DNA of 64,000 nucleotides from Methylobacterium sp. E-045 (lineage in GTDB: Bacteria; Pseudomonadota; Alphaproteobacteria; Rhizobiales; Beijerinckiaceae), in contig NZ_JAKSYE010000085.1 of the NCBI RefSeq assembly GCF_022829685.1, positions 124,001 through 188,000 of the forward strand. Direction: 5' to 3'. This document shows, piece by piece, positions 15,962-25,407 of the stretch. The position numbers were made by a program, and so were the translations under genes. Below the pieces are notes generated by a model. It was not told the origin of the DNA. It did no database searches and saw only the letters and a program-made list of their open reading frames with translations. Positions within the stretch are counted from its first letter, which is position 1. Each line of letters opens with the position of its first letter.

Positions 15962-16633
15962 TCAGGACGCAGAGGCGGCATCCGGCGCCGATTTCAGCAC
16001 CGTCATGACCGTCGCGACCAAGGTGAGACAACCGGCGATGCCGGCGGGAATGGCGAGGGCATACAACGCGAAGCGGCCATAGGCGACCGCCCCAAGCAGG
16101 GAACCGCACAGCAGCGCGAGCCAGACGACGCCATCGCCCACCCAGCCGAAGCGGGGTCCGCGCCCCGCCAGGGCCGAAGCGAGCTTCTGGCCGGTGCTGA
16201 ACAGGGCTCCCGTCACGAAGGTGGTGCCGGCCCGGAACCCCTGGACATGGGCGAGAGCGGCGTTCTGCGCGCCCATGGCAAGGGCGAGAAGCAGCGAGGC
16301 GTGGCCGGGGCTCGGATCTTCCACCGCCGTGAGATAGGCGCCGGATATCAGGACGGTCTCGAAGCCGAGGAGCACCGGAGTGCTCCACCGGGCCGGGGTG
16401 AGGGCCGAAAGGCCGCCGCCGCACAGGGCGCCGAGCATGAAGGCCGCGATCAGGAGGCCCGGCAGGATCGCCAGAAGCGGCGTGTGGTGCCCTAGCGCCA
16501 CGGCGAGCTGGGTCGTGTTGCCGCTCATGAACGAGGTGTACAGGCCGCCGAGCCGGATGAACCCGAGAGCGTCCACGTAGCCCGCGAGGGCCGTGAGGAT
16601 GAGGCCGAAGCCGAGATGCCAGTTGCGGCTCAT
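15962..16633 (-). CDS. DUF1275 (YoaK) family membrane protein
   Basis: The start at 16633 (MSRNWHLGFGLILTALAGY) gives 223 residues; longer readings add a hydrophilic, noncoding-looking stretch. The YVDALGFIRLGGLYTSFMSGNTTQL segment is the diagnostic first part of DUF1275, followed by six or so helices and the conserved AMGAQNAAL and TFVTGAL motifs. Members are inner-membrane proteins of unknown transport role. It lies just upstream of the WD40 gene on the same strand. Confidence 0.88.
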   Translation of the reverse strand: MSRNWHLGFGLILTALAGYVDALGFIRLGGLYTSFMSGNTTQLAVALGHHTPLLAILPGLLIAAFMLGALCGGGLSALTPARWSTPVLLGFETVLISGAYLTAVEDPSPGHASLLLALAMGAQNAALAHVQGFRAGTTFVTGALFSTGQKLASALAGRGPRFGWVGDGVVWLALLCGSLLGAVAYGRFALYALAIPAGIAGCLTLVATVMTVLKSAPDAASAS

Positions 16634-16842
16634 GACAGGGACCGGCTCATGGCAACGCGCGATGCCTCGACGCTGTGGTTCGTCCCGGGACGACCGGTAC
16701 CGGCCCGGTAGGGTTAAGGCATTGCTTACCAAGTCCGCGCAATTCGAATGAACAGGATCGAACATCGAAGCCGTAAGCCCCGTTGGTGTGACGATCCGGC
16801 GTCGGGATGGTCATTCCAGGCCGGGTGAGTTGGAGTTGCGTC

Positions 16843-17271
16843 ATGATCCCTGTCGCTTACGCTGCCTTTGCGCTGCCGAACTTCGGCTCCGTCCGCGGAT
16901 CCGAAACCGTCCTGGTGGTGGAGGATGAAGCCATGGTGTGCGAACTGGCCGTCGAAGCCCTCATCGACGAAGGCTACCGCGTCCTCAGCGCCGCCGACGC
17001 CGAGGAGGCCGAGGATATCCTGGCGCGGGAACGCGTCGACCTGCTCTTCACCGATATCGATTTGGCCCGCAATACCAATGGCCTTTCCCTCGCCCGCCAG
17101 GCGCGGCGCCTGCGTCCGAACCTCCCGGTGATCTACACGTCGGGCGGACGCGGGAGTCTCTCGCAGGCGGATGCGGTGACGGAATCAATCTTCGTGCCGA
17201 AGCCCTACCGCCCGAGCCAGATCACCGCCCTCGCCAACGGCCTCCTCCGCCGTTTCTCCCACTACGCCTGA
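16843..17271 (+). CDS. Stand-alone response regulator
   Basis: The ATG at 16843 has GGAG eight bases upstream; an ATG at 16807 is also in frame. The 142 residues form one receiver domain with VVEDEAMV, phosphoacceptor Asp in LLFTDIDLA, Ser in IYTSGGRG and Lys in FVPKPYRPSQI. The LARNTNGLSLARQARRLRPNLPVIYTSG pattern is that of the short receivers paired with HWE kinases in alphaproteobacteria. No output domain and no adjacent kinase, so its partner is elsewhere. Confidence 0.88.
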   Translation: MIPVAYAAFALPNFGSVRGSETVLVVEDEAMVCELAVEALIDEGYRVLSAADAEEAEDILARERVDLLFTDIDLARNTNGLSLARQARRLRPNLPVIYTSGGRGSLSQADAVTESIFVPKPYRPSQITALANGLLRRFSHYA

Positions 17272-17311
17272 GCGCAACCGCGCCCCCATCCCTTCCGGAG
17301 CCCCTTCCCCC

Positions 17312-17695
17312 ATGCGCACCCTGCTCGCCACCGCTCTCGTCCTCTTCGCCACGACGCTCAGCGCCTACACGACAGGAAACGCCAGGGCTGCGTGCGACGT
17401 GAAGGGCGCGAAGCTCGAAGAGGCGATCGCCGGCAAGTCCGAGCTTCGCGAGACCGCCAACAAGCAAGCGGTGCGCGACCTGCGCACCCTGCGCGACGCC
17501 GCGATCATCCTGGAGACGTACAAGTACGAGGGCGAATGCGATCGCCTCGTCGCGATCATCAAAGCACTGGCCACCAATCCCGAGAAGGCGATCGAGCAGA
17601 GCGGCGACACCGACGAGGAGAAGGCGGAGGACCTGATGGAGGCCCGCCAGCCGAAGGCGTCCCCCGGCGACGCCGTTCCCGCCAAGTCGAAGTAA
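17312..17695 (+). CDS. Small secreted protein of unknown function
   Basis: The 127-residue product starts with a signal peptide (MRTLLATALVLFATTLSAYT, probable cleavage after NARA). The mature part is mostly helical and charged, with two cysteines (AACDVKG and GECDRLV) that could form one disulphide, and an acidic, proline-ending tail (TDEEKAEDLMEARQPK). It follows the response regulator by 40 bases on the same strand. No family recognised. Confidence 0.75.
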   Translation: MRTLLATALVLFATTLSAYTTGNARAACDVKGAKLEEAIAGKSELRETANKQAVRDLRTLRDAAIILETYKYEGECDRLVAIIKALATNPEKAIEQSGDTDEEKAEDLMEARQPKASPGDAVPAKSK

Positions 17696-17846
17696 CCCAC
17701 CCCGCGAGATGTGGAACGCGTCGTCGAGGGAACACTCGCACGACAAGGACGCTTGCACCGCTGGCCATGCCGAATCCTCTCGGCGGGTCAGTGCGGCCGG
17801 ACCACGACGGCCGCAATTTCCCTCAGTCTGAAAGGATCGATCGAGC

Positions 17847-18926
17847 ATGGGCACGGATACGGCAACGCGCGGATCGAGCCTCTCCCACGCGCCGAGCGAC
17901 CTGCCCTCGGTCATCCTCGACGATTACAACATCGAACTGAAGAATGGCGAGGGCTTCGTCGGCGACCGCGTATCGAAGAAAGCCTTCCGCGATCTCGTGG
18001 AGGATTGGCGCGAAAAGCTGCGCAAGCTCGGCCCCGATCCCCTGGGCGCGAAGGCGAGCCACGATTTCAGCAAGCGACGCCTCGACGATCTCCTGATCGA
18101 CGGCCCCCCACTCGCCGCCGGCGTGGTCTTCGGCGCGATCGAGGAATTCGCCCAGGAACTCGCGACCGTCGTGCGGCGCTTCCTGCGCCAGAAGGGGTGG
18201 CGTGATACGCAGAGCATCGTCGTCGGCGGCGGTTTCAGCGACAGCCTCGCCGGACGGCTCGCCATCGACCGGGCCAGCGTGATCCTCCGTGCTGGCGGGC
18301 TCGCCCTGAACCTCGAACCCATCCGCCATCATCCGGACGAGGCCGGTTTGATCGGAGCCGTCCACCTCGCACCCTCCTGGATCTTCTCCGGCTACGAAAG
18401 CCTTCTCGCCGTCGATATCGGGGGCAGCAACATCCGGGCGGGGGTCGTCACCACGAACCTGAAGAAGGCCTCTGACCTCTCGCGCGCCGAGATCTGGCGT
18501 TCGGAGCTATGGCGCCACCGCGACGAGGATCCGGCCCCGAGCCGCGACGAGGCGGTCGACCGCCTGATCGCGATGCTGAACGACCTGATCTCGCGAGCGG
18601 AACGCTCGCGCCTGAAACTCGCGCCCTTCATCGGCATCGGCTGCCCCGGCGTCATCGCCGCCGACGGGACCATCGAACGCGGCGGCCAGAACCTGCCCGG
18701 CAATTGGGAGAGCAGCCGCTTCAACCTCGCAGAACGGCTCGTGGAGGCCATACCCACCATTGGGGATCACGACACCGTGGTGCTGATGCACAACGACGCC
18801 GTGGTGCAGGGCCTCTCGGCCATGTCGGACATGAAGGGCGTCGCGCGGTGGGGCGTGCTCACCATCGGCACCGGCCTCGGCAATGCCCGCTTCACCAACC
18901 GCCGGCTCCCCGACAATATGCATTGA
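17847..18926 (+). CDS. ROK-family protein with apparently permuted domain order
   Basis: The second half (residues ~192-359) carries the ROK N-terminal lobe: LAVDIGGSNIRAG phosphate loop, GIGCPG, HNDAVV (the catalytic Asp) and TIGTGLG. It then stops 15 residues later, where normal ROK proteins continue with a zinc motif and a C-terminal helix pair. The missing part seems to be in front: residues ~95-185 contain FAQELATVVRRFL, SIVVGGGFSDSLAG and DEAGLIGAVHLAP. These correspond to the ROK C-terminal lobe (…LDPDVVVLGGG… and …GAA.L). No CxCGxxGCxE zinc motif is seen. It is probably a sugar kinase or a kinase-derived regulator; substrate unknown. Confidence 0.8.
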   Translation: MGTDTATRGSSLSHAPSDLPSVILDDYNIELKNGEGFVGDRVSKKAFRDLVEDWREKLRKLGPDPLGAKASHDFSKRRLDDLLIDGPPLAAGVVFGAIEEFAQELATVVRRFLRQKGWRDTQSIVVGGGFSDSLAGRLAIDRASVILRAGGLALNLEPIRHHPDEAGLIGAVHLAPSWIFSGYESLLAVDIGGSNIRAGVVTTNLKKASDLSRAEIWRSELWRHRDEDPAPSRDEAVDRLIAMLNDLISRAERSRLKLAPFIGIGCPGVIAADGTIERGGQNLPGNWESSRFNLAERLVEAIPTIGDHDTVVLMHNDAVVQGLSAMSDMKGVARWGVLTIGTGLGNARFTNRRLPDNMH

Positions 18927-18932
18927 TGAGCG

Positions 18933-18958
18933 CACCGCGCGGCCCTCAATGCGCGGTG
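18933..18958. terminator. Hairpin between convergent ROK and DUF2939 genes
   Basis: CACCGCGC at 18933-18940 pairs perfectly with GCGCGGTG at 18951-18958 across a ten-base loop. It starts seven bases after the ROK gene's stop codon and lies in the convergent gap, so a bidirectional terminator is plausible despite the lack of a T-run. Confidence 0.5.
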
Positions 18959-19052
18959 TCCACGGCTTGGCGCATCGCCCGAGAACCGGCGAGCCTGATG
19001 CTTTCGCTTCCTCCGGCCTTCAGGCGTCGCGCGTCGTCCGGCGCAAGACCGC

Positions 19053-19727
19053 TCAGCGCAGGGCGGGCGTCGGTGCGGCTTCCTGTTCTGGACGGCTGTG
19101 CGCCCGGGCGACCTTGCTGGCGATACGGTTGCGCAGGTCGTTCGGCAGCTCGATCTCCACCAGCCGCCACGACCATCCCCGCAGGCGGAGGCGAAGGCGG
19201 AACCGCTGCGACCGGGACGCTTCGGGAGGCACGGCGATGACGATGGTGCGAAATCCCCGCATCTCCGAGGAGAGGTAGTACGGGATCAGCCGGGAGATCG
19301 TGTCGATCCTCAATCCGGCAGGGACACCAATCTTGCGCTCGGAGTCCGAACCGGTGCCATCGCCGCTGAGGGGGCCGATATCCAAGGATTGCGGAATGCC
19401 GTCATCGAGGAGATCGATGACCGACTGTGCCGTAACCAGGGATTCGGTCAAGGGTTCGGCCAGGGCAGCAGCGGCTTCGATCAGCCTCTGCCGATCCCGC
19501 GAGAGTTCGACCTCGGCACCAGGCTCACCTCTCGGCTGAGAGGCGGCGGTCGAGATCTGCCGGATCATGGATTGGCGCAGGATGCGGAAGTTGACGTGTC
19601 GCTCGACGTAGCCGACGTCCCTCGCCTGCACCGCAGAAGCGAGGTCATAGAGCATCCAGAACGGGGTCAGCGTAAAGACGAACCACGTCAGAAACAGGGA
19701 AATCGGGATCCACCACAATCGCATCAT
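19053..19727 (-). CDS. DUF2939 family membrane-anchored protein
   Basis: The 224-residue protein begins with one hydrophobic helix ([22 protein letters not shown]), followed by [21 protein letters not shown], the hallmark of DUF2939 (a periplasmic domain of unknown role). A basic, Arg-rich region closes the protein. Its ATG overlaps the stop of rppH (ATGA at 19727-19724), so it is translated after rppH. Confidence 0.82.
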   Translation of the reverse strand: MMRLWWIPISLFLTWFVFTLTPFWMLYDLASAVQARDVGYVERHVNFRILRQSMIRQISTAASQPRGEPGAEVELSRDRQRLIEAAAALAEPLTESLVTAQSVIDLLDDGIPQSLDIGPLSGDGTGSDSERKIGVPAGLRIDTISRLIPYYLSSEMRGFRTIVIAVPPEASRSQRFRLRLRLRGWSWRLVEIELPNDLRNRIASKVARAHSRPEQEAAPTPALR

Positions 19728-20284
19728 TGCGACGAGGTAGCCCTCTGCGCCTGCTCACTCCACGCGGCCAAGCCCGCGAACTGCGCGATCACGGCCTCGT
19801 AGACCGGCCGCTTGAACGGCACGATGAGGTCGGCCAACCCGTCCATGGGCTCCCAACACCAGGAATCGAACTCGGATTTGTGCAGTCCGCCTCCGGGTGA
19901 AAGCACGTCGATCTCAGCCTCGTCCCCGACGAGACCGAAGGCGAACCACTTTTGAGTCTGTCCGCGATAGCGACCCTTCCAGGCCTGTTTCAGCACGGCG
20001 GGCGGCAGGTCGTAGGCGAGCCAGCCGGGCGTCTCCCCGAGGAGCACGACCGAGCCGGCCGAGACGTTGGTCTCCTCGTGCAGTTCACGCAGAGCCGCCG
20101 CGAGAGGAGCCTCGCCCTCATCGATCCCGCCCTGCGGCATTTGCCAGGCGCGGTCGCCCTTCACGTGCTCCGGCCCGGCCTCCTGACGGCGACGACCGAT
20201 GAAGACGTGCCCCCGGGGGGCAATCAACATGATTCCGACGCAGGGCCGATACGGCAGGTCGGGTTCGGGACCAGTGAGCTTCAT
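19724..20284 (-). CDS. rppH: RNA pyrophosphohydrolase (Nudix)
   Basis: RppH removes pyrophosphate from the 5' end of triphosphorylated mRNA and so triggers decay. The 186-residue protein has [10 protein letters not shown] near its start, [12 protein letters not shown] and the Nudix box continuing as LREL-EET, then TQKWFAF and [12 protein letters not shown], all typical of alphaproteobacterial RppH (also called IalA/NudH). The start at 20284 ([12 protein letters not shown]) is preferred to 20296. The downstream DUF2939 gene overlaps its stop. Confidence 0.92.
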   Translation of the reverse strand: MKLTGPEPDLPYRPCVGIMLIAPRGHVFIGRRRQEAGPEHVKGDRAWQMPQGGIDEGEAPLAAALRELHEETNVSAGSVVLLGETPGWLAYDLPPAVLKQAWKGRYRGQTQKWFAFGLVGDEAEIDVLSPGGGLHKSEFDSWCWEPMDGLADLIVPFKRPVYEAVIAQFAGLAAWSEQAQRATSSQ

Positions 20285-20415
20285 CGGCGGGACCATAGGT
20301 CAGGGCGGCGATGGCCCGCAATGCGGCGAGGGGCAGTTCATGAGGCAATCGCATCGATGTGCCCCCTTTTGCGCCGCCGACCGGCCTCCTTCGCCGGCAA
20401 AACCCCGGTGCCGAC

Positions 20416-21213
20416 TCAGCCCGGCGGAGGATCGGGGGACTCGACCTCGCCCCTGCGCTGAAGGATCAGCGCCACGAACCAGCACAGGGAGGCCCAGGCC
20501 GCGCCGATGCACCAGCCGGCCAGCACGTCGCTCGGCCAATGTACGCCGAGATAGATCCGGCTCGCCCCCACGAGGAGCGTCGTTCCAACTCCGAGCAGGA
20601 GGATCAAAACCTTCACCGAACGATTCTGATCCACGCGGGCCAGCAGCGTCGCCAGGGTCAGGTAGGCGATGGCCGACATCATCGCGTGCCCGCTGGGGAA
20701 GCTCGCGGTGAACACGTCCATGCCGTGGGGGACGAGATCCGGCCGCGGCCGGTGGTAGAACATCTTCAGCACCGTCGAGATTAGCAATCCCCCGCCGATG
20801 GCGCCCAACACGAAGGCGGCGATGCGATGCCGCCGGGTGAGCGCAAGGTAGGCGACGGCGCTCAAGGTGACGAAGGTGATGGTGAAGACGCTGCCGAGGC
20901 CCGTGATGTCGCGCATCGTCTCCTCGAGCCAGCGAGGCCCGATCGGGTCCGACAGGTCGGTGGGGTTGCGCAGGGCGAGCAGGATCTTGCGGTCGAGCGC
21001 CTCGGTAGACCCTTCCCCCACCTCGTCGGCGAGGAAGAAGAAGGCGTAGCCGAGGAAGCTCACGCTCAACAAAGCCACGAGGGGGCCGACCTCGTTGAGG
21101 CGCAGACGCAGCCACAGGGCCGTGGCCTGGCTGAACAGCGGATGCTGGAGATAGGTTGGGGGCGGCGCCTTCATGCTGCGGTCTTCGTCATTGGTTCGTC
21201 GTCCCTCGCTCAT
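20416..21213 (-). CDS. PAP2-family phosphatase, membrane
   Basis: The start at 21213 (MSEGRRTNDEDR) overlaps the stop of the upstream 2H phosphoesterase (ATGA). The 265-residue protein has about six helices and the three PAP2 motifs: KMFYHRPRPD, FPSGHAMMSAI and SRIYLGVHWPSDVLAG with the catalytic histidines. Members dephosphorylate phosphatidic acid, undecaprenyl diphosphate or related lipids at the outer face of the inner membrane. Which lipid is used cannot be read from the sequence. Confidence 0.9.
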   Translation of the reverse strand: MSEGRRTNDEDRSMKAPPPTYLQHPLFSQATALWLRLRLNEVGPLVALLSVSFLGYAFFFLADEVGEGSTEALDRKILLALRNPTDLSDPIGPRWLEETMRDITGLGSVFTITFVTLSAVAYLALTRRHRIAAFVLGAIGGGLLISTVLKMFYHRPRPDLVPHGMDVFTASFPSGHAMMSAIAYLTLATLLARVDQNRSVKVLILLLGVGTTLLVGASRIYLGVHWPSDVLAGWCIGAAWASLCWFVALILQRRGEVESPDPPPG

Positions 21214-21746
21214 CGATGCCGCCCGAAGGCGAAGCGTCCCCGCTGTTGCCACGGGCCACCGAGGTAGCGCCAGAGGATCAGCCCCGGTGAGGTGAATCGG
21301 AACGGCTCGAAATCGCGCTCCAGCGTGTGATGCAGGGTGCGGGCGACATCCGGCGCGACCTTGTTCTGAACGGTGACGTGAGGCCGCCATCCCTGCCGGT
21401 CCTGCGCCGTCAGGGCCTCCGCATAGCGCCGGGCGATCTCGTCGCGAAGCCGGGACAGGGCGTCGGAGGCGAGGGCGAAGGCGACGCCGCGCCCCATGAA
21501 GCGAAGGTCGGTGACGGCGACCTCCGCCGGCTCCCGCTCCGCCGTGAGTTCGGAGAGGGTCGCGGCGATGCCCTCCTCTTCCAGGCCCGGCAGATGGTGG
21601 AACAGGGTGGCGTGGGCCGGAATGACGTTGAGCTTTTGTGGGAAATGCCGCCGTCTCAGCCCATCGAAATGCGCGAAGGTCTCCGGGTCCATCTCCAGGG
21701 TGAGGATCAGAGGATCGGCCGTGGGTGCATCGGGCAAAGTGCTCAT
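21210..21746 (-). CDS. 2H phosphoesterase (2'-5' RNA ligase-like)
   Basis: The 178-residue protein from ATG 21746 contains the two HxT motifs of the family, HATLFHHLPG and HVTVQNKV, about 75 residues apart. RNA 2',3'-cyclic phosphodiesterases (ThpR) share this arrangement, but length and spacing also fit other alphaproteobacterial 2H proteins, so the substrate is open. It is translationally coupled to the downstream PAP2 gene through a four-base overlap. Confidence 0.82.
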   Translation of the reverse strand: MSTLPDAPTADPLILTLEMDPETFAHFDGLRRRHFPQKLNVIPAHATLFHHLPGLEEEGIAATLSELTAEREPAEVAVTDLRFMGRGVAFALASDALSRLRDEIARRYAEALTAQDRQGWRPHVTVQNKVAPDVARTLHHTLERDFEPFRFTSPGLILWRYLGGPWQQRGRFAFGRHR

Positions 21747-21851
21747 CGCCGGCAAACCGTACGGAAGCAGACCTGTTCCCGCCATTTTGCTCTTTCCGAC
21801 AGGCCGTTCATGGCTCATCTCGCTATCGGAGAGACTGCCGGGAGACGAAAG

Positions 21852-22829
21852 ATGGGATTGCTGGTCGACGGCGCCTGGCAGGATGCCTGGTACGACACCA
21901 AGGAGACCGGCGGTCGCTTCAAGCGAACGGACGCCAAGTTCCGCAACTGGGTCACCGCCGACGGCGGTCCCGGCCCGTCCGGCGAGGGCGGATTTCCGGG
22001 GCAGGCCGGCCGCTATCACCTCTACGTCTCGCTCTCCTGCCCCTGGGCGCATCGCACCCTCATCGTGCGTGCCCTGAAGGGGCTGGAGGAGGCGATCACG
22101 GTCTCGGTGGTCGATCCGCATATGGGATCGGAAGGCTGGATCTTCGGCGATTCACCGGGCGCCACGCCCGACTCGGTGAACGGCACGAACCGCCTCTACG
22201 AGGTCTATCTCAAGGCGGTGCCGGACTTCACCGGCCGCGTCACCGTCCCCGTCCTATGGGACAAGCAGCGCCGGACCATCGTCTCGAACGAATCGTCCGA
22301 GATCATTCGCATGCTGAACGACGCGTTCGGCGGCACCGGCCCCGACCTCTGTCCGGAAGCCTTGCGCGGCGAGATCGATGCGGTGAACACGCGCGTCTAC
22401 GATGCCGTCAACAACGGGGTCTACAAGGCCGGCTTCGCGACGACGCAGGACGCGTACGAGGAAGCCTTCGACGCCCTGTTCGCCGAACTCGATTCCCTCG
22501 ACGAGCGGCTGGGCAGGGGCCGGTACCTGTGCGGCGTGGCGCTGACAGAGGCCGACATCCGCCTGTTCACCACCCTGGTGCGGTTCGATCCGGTCTATGT
22601 CGGGCACTTCAAGTGCAACCTGCGCCGGATCGCCGACTATCCGAACCTGTCGCATTACCTGCGCGACCTCTATGCCTTGCCCGGCATCGCCGCCACGGTG
22701 AACCTCAGTCACATCAAGCAGCACTATTATGGAAGCCATCCGACCGTGAATCCGACGGGGATCGTGCCCAAAGGTCCCGAGCTCGATCTCGACGCGCCCA
22801 ACGACAGGGCATTACGCTTCGGACCATAA
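21852..22829 (+). CDS. yqjG: Glutathionyl-hydroquinone reductase (Xi-class GST)
   Basis: The start at 21852 (MGLLVDGAWQD) has GGAG seven bases upstream. The 325-residue protein has the Xi-class catalytic motif YVSLSCPWAHR, with the active Cys in CPWA. It also has VSVVDPHM, TVPVLWDK, NESSEIIRMLN in the glutathione site, and a long all-helical C-terminal domain including RFDPVYVGHFKCN and HYYGSHPTVNPTGIVPKGP. These enzymes reduce glutathionyl-hydroquinones using glutathione. It diverges from the 2H phosphoesterase gene with only ~105 bases between. Confidence 0.93.
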   Translation: MGLLVDGAWQDAWYDTKETGGRFKRTDAKFRNWVTADGGPGPSGEGGFPGQAGRYHLYVSLSCPWAHRTLIVRALKGLEEAITVSVVDPHMGSEGWIFGDSPGATPDSVNGTNRLYEVYLKAVPDFTGRVTVPVLWDKQRRTIVSNESSEIIRMLNDAFGGTGPDLCPEALRGEIDAVNTRVYDAVNNGVYKAGFATTQDAYEEAFDALFAELDSLDERLGRGRYLCGVALTEADIRLFTTLVRFDPVYVGHFKCNLRRIADYPNLSHYLRDLYALPGIAATVNLSHIKQHYYGSHPTVNPTGIVPKGPELDLDAPNDRALRFGP

Positions 22830-22888
22830 CGCCGCGACCTTCGCGACATTGCCCTCGACAGACGCGACGACGGACATACATCAGCGCC

Positions 22889-23365
22889 ATGAAGACACGA
22901 TTCACCACCGTCCTGCCCGTCCTCGCCCTACTCGTCGCCGCGGGGAGTCCTGCGGGCGCCCAAACCGCGATCAAGCTCGAAGGCACCTGCGAAAAGCTGA
23001 TCGTGGCGGGATTGGACATTACCCAGAATTGCAAGGACACGATGATGAACACCGTGGCCCGCAACCGGACGAGTTTCGACTTCTCCGCCTGGGACGGCCG
23101 CTCCCTTAGCTTCAGCGGCAGCGGGGCCCAGCAGGAGCGGACGGAGGAAACCGACGCGCTCCAGCCGATCAATCTCGTCGTTCCCGGCGAGAAGACCGAC
23201 GAGGGCGTGGTTCGCGGACCGCTCGCGGCCGTCGGATCCTGCAGCTTCAGCAATCCGCAGGAGGGCAAGACGGCGATCACCTGCGAGGCGACCTCCGCCA
23301 AGGGACGCTACGAAGCCCGCTTCGTCACGGACGCGAAGGCGCCCCCCGGCGCGCCAAAACCCTGA
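22889..23365 (+). CDS. Secreted protein with two disulphide-type cysteine pairs, unknown function
   Basis: ATG at 22889 opens a 158-residue protein with a signal peptide (MKTRFTTVLPVLALLVAAGS, probable cleavage AGA/QTA). The mature part has four cysteines (GTCEKL, QNCKDT, GSCSFS, ITCEAT) and beta-rich segments (TSFDFSAWDGRSLSFSGSG), and a Pro-rich tail. It lies 60 bases after yqjG on the same strand. I recognise no family. Confidence 0.75.
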   Translation: MKTRFTTVLPVLALLVAAGSPAGAQTAIKLEGTCEKLIVAGLDITQNCKDTMMNTVARNRTSFDFSAWDGRSLSFSGSGAQQERTEETDALQPINLVVPGEKTDEGVVRGPLAAVGSCSFSNPQEGKTAITCEATSAKGRYEARFVTDAKAPPGAPKP

Positions 23366-23541
23366 GGCGGTGCTTCAGTGCGACGGCCGAGAAGCCGATG
23401 CGTGCATGCCGGGATGGTGCGAATAGCCCGAGTACCGCTCTGGTCCGGTTGAGCCGGGGCGCCCATCTAGGGCAACGACGAATCTGATCGGCCACCGGCG
23501 GCACCCGTGCCGTCGATCCGAGTGCGAGAGTTGAGGACGGC

Positions 23542-24471
23542 ATGCTGAACGACGTTTCCACCCCCGGGGTGAGTCCCGCTGGCGGTCCCGCGAATCTCAT
23601 CAAGGACGTCACCACCGCGACGTTCCGCGACGAGGTCATCACCGCCTCCCTGCAACAGCCGGTGCTGGTGGATTTCTGGGCGACGTGGTGCGGCCCCTGC
23701 AAGCAGCTGACTCCCCTGCTGGAGAAGGCTGTGACCGCCGCGAAGGGCGCCGTCATCCTCGCCAAAGTGAACATCGACGAGAATCCGGCGATCTGGTCGC
23801 AGATCAGCCAGCAACTCGGACTGCAATCCATTCCCGCCGTCATTGCCATCGACAAGGGCCGTCCCGTGGACGGGTTCGTCGGCGCCCTGCCGGAAAGCGA
23901 GATCAAGGAATTCATCGCCCGGCTCGCCGGTCCCGCCGGCCCGACGCCGGTGGAGGCGATGATGATCGAGGCGGAGGTGGCTCTCGGCGAAGGTGATCTC
24001 GCCGGAGCCTCCGAACTCTATGCCGCAGTGCTCAGCGAAGAGCCCGGAAACCTCGTGGCCTTGGCCGCTCTTGCCAAGATCCAGCTCGATTCCGGCGAGG
24101 TCGCCAATGCCCGCCAGATCCTGGACATGGCGCCCCCCGAAAAGACCGGCGACCCGGCCCTGGCTGGAATCCGCGCGGCGGTGGAGCTCGCGGAGCAGGC
24201 GGCGTCCCTCGGCGATCTCGGCGTGTTCCAGAAGCGCATTGCCGCCGATCCTGCCGATTTTCAAGCCCGGTTCGACTTCGCCCTCGGTCTCAACGGTCTC
24301 GGCAAGCGCGACGAGGCGGTGGATGAGCTGATCGAGATTGAGCGGCGGGACAAGACCTGGAACGACGGGGCAGCCCGCAAGCAGCTTCTCACGTTTTTCG
24401 AGGCCTGGGGCCTCATGGACAAGGCTTCGATCCGGGGCCGGCGGCGACTGTCGACGCTGGTCTTCGCATGA
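23542..24471 (+). CDS. Thioredoxin-like protein with TPR tail (YbbN/CnoX type)
   Basis: The 309-residue protein has a thioredoxin domain in residues ~30-135 with the redox motif WCGPC, preceded by VLVDFWAT, and cis-Pro in SIPAVIAI. The remainder is helical TPR-like repeats (EAEVALGEGDLAGASELYAAVL, AALAKIQLDSGEVANARQIL, QARFDFALGLNGLGKRDEAVDEL). This is the layout of the chaperone-like thioredoxin YbbN/CnoX, which protects proteins under oxidative stress; here a true CxxC is kept. GAGGA precedes the start by about five bases. The LON-domain gene follows 28 bases later. Confidence 0.9.
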   Translation: MLNDVSTPGVSPAGGPANLIKDVTTATFRDEVITASLQQPVLVDFWATWCGPCKQLTPLLEKAVTAAKGAVILAKVNIDENPAIWSQISQQLGLQSIPAVIAIDKGRPVDGFVGALPESEIKEFIARLAGPAGPTPVEAMMIEAEVALGEGDLAGASELYAAVLSEEPGNLVALAALAKIQLDSGEVANARQILDMAPPEKTGDPALAGIRAAVELAEQAASLGDLGVFQKRIAADPADFQARFDFALGLNGLGKRDEAVDELIEIERRDKTWNDGAARKQLLTFFEAWGLMDKASIRGRRRLSTLVFA

Positions 24472-24499
24472 CGCATCAACGCCGGGGCGGAGAGACGCG

Positions 24500-25168
24500 A
24501 TGAGCACCCATGCGGGCTACAAGGGACCGGGCGACTGCCCCGGCGTCATCCCCGTCTTCCCCCTGCCCGGCGCGCTGCTCCTGCCCCGTGGGCAGATGCC
24601 CCTCAACATTTTCGAGCCGCGCTACCTCGCCATGGTGGATGATGCCCTGCGGACCGACCGCGTCATCGGCATGATTCAGCCCGACGTGGAGAGCGGATCG
24701 TCGCCGATGACGCCCAAGCTCTTCCGGGTCGGCTGCATCGGCCGGATCACACAGTTCGCCGAGACCGGCGACGGGCGCTACCTCATATCGCTCACTGGGA
24801 TCAGTCGGTTCCGTGTGGAGAGCGAGCTTGCCACCACCACCCGTTACCGGCGCTGCCAGGTCTCCTATGGCGACTTCCTCAGCGACTTCGAGCCGCGAGC
24901 CGGCGAGGAGGCGGTGGATCGCGAGGGCGTCCTGAAGGCGCTGAAGGACTTCGTCGAAGTGAACGACCTCAAGGTCGATTGGGCCGGCATCGACGAGGCG
25001 CCGAACGAGGCCCTAGTCAACGCCCTCTGCATGATGAGCCCGTTCGGCTCGCGCGAAAAACAGGCGATGCTGGAGGCGGCCGACCTCAAGACCCGCGCCG
25101 AGGTCTTGATTGCGGTGACTGAGATGGAGTTGGTGCGCGGATCGGGGTCCGAGCCGACCCTGCAGTGA
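24500..25168 (+). CDS. LON peptidase N-terminal-domain protein
   Basis: The 222-residue protein from ATG 24500 contains only the substrate-binding N-terminal domain of Lon ([34 protein letters not shown], then [10 protein letters not shown] and ISRFRVE); no ATPase or protease domain follows. Stand-alone LON-domain proteins are common in alphaproteobacteria between a thioredoxin and a Trm112-like gene, as here. Biochemical role unknown; a client-binding role is inferred from the Lon homology. Confidence 0.9.
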   Translation: MSTHAGYKGPGDCPGVIPVFPLPGALLLPRGQMPLNIFEPRYLAMVDDALRTDRVIGMIQPDVESGSSPMTPKLFRVGCIGRITQFAETGDGRYLISLTGISRFRVESELATTTRYRRCQVSYGDFLSDFEPRAGEEAVDREGVLKALKDFVEVNDLKVDWAGIDEAPNEALVNALCMMSPFGSREKQAMLEAADLKTRAEVLIAVTEMELVRGSGSEPTLQ

Positions 25169-25193
25169 ATCCGCGACGCAAGGACAGAGTACG

Positions 25194-25397
25194 ATGACCG
25201 ACGAGATCCCCACCGCCGTGGAAGCCACGCGGGTCGACCCGAAGCTCCTCGAGCTCCTGGTCTGTCCCCTGACCAAGCAGACTCTGGAATACGATTCCGT
25301 GCGCCAGGAACTCGTCAGCCGTTCGGCCAAGCTCGCCTACCCGATCCGGGACGGTATTCCGATCATGCTGCCCGAAGAGGCGCGGCCCCTCGACTGA
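25194..25397 (+). CDS. Trm112-family (UPF0434) protein
   Basis: A 67-residue protein with [17 protein letters not shown] and [18 protein letters not shown], the compact Trm112/YcaR fold. Bacterial members usually have zinc cysteines; only one Cys is visible here, so metal binding is probably lost. AGGA precedes the start. It is third in the thioredoxin/LON/Trm112 run, 25 bases after the LON gene. Trm112 proteins in other lineages activate methyltransferases; no partner is evident here. Confidence 0.9.
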   Translation: MTDEIPTAVEATRVDPKLLELLVCPLTKQTLEYDSVRQELVSRSAKLAYPIRDGIPIMLPEEARPLD

Positions 25398-25407
25398 GCC
25401 GGCATTC

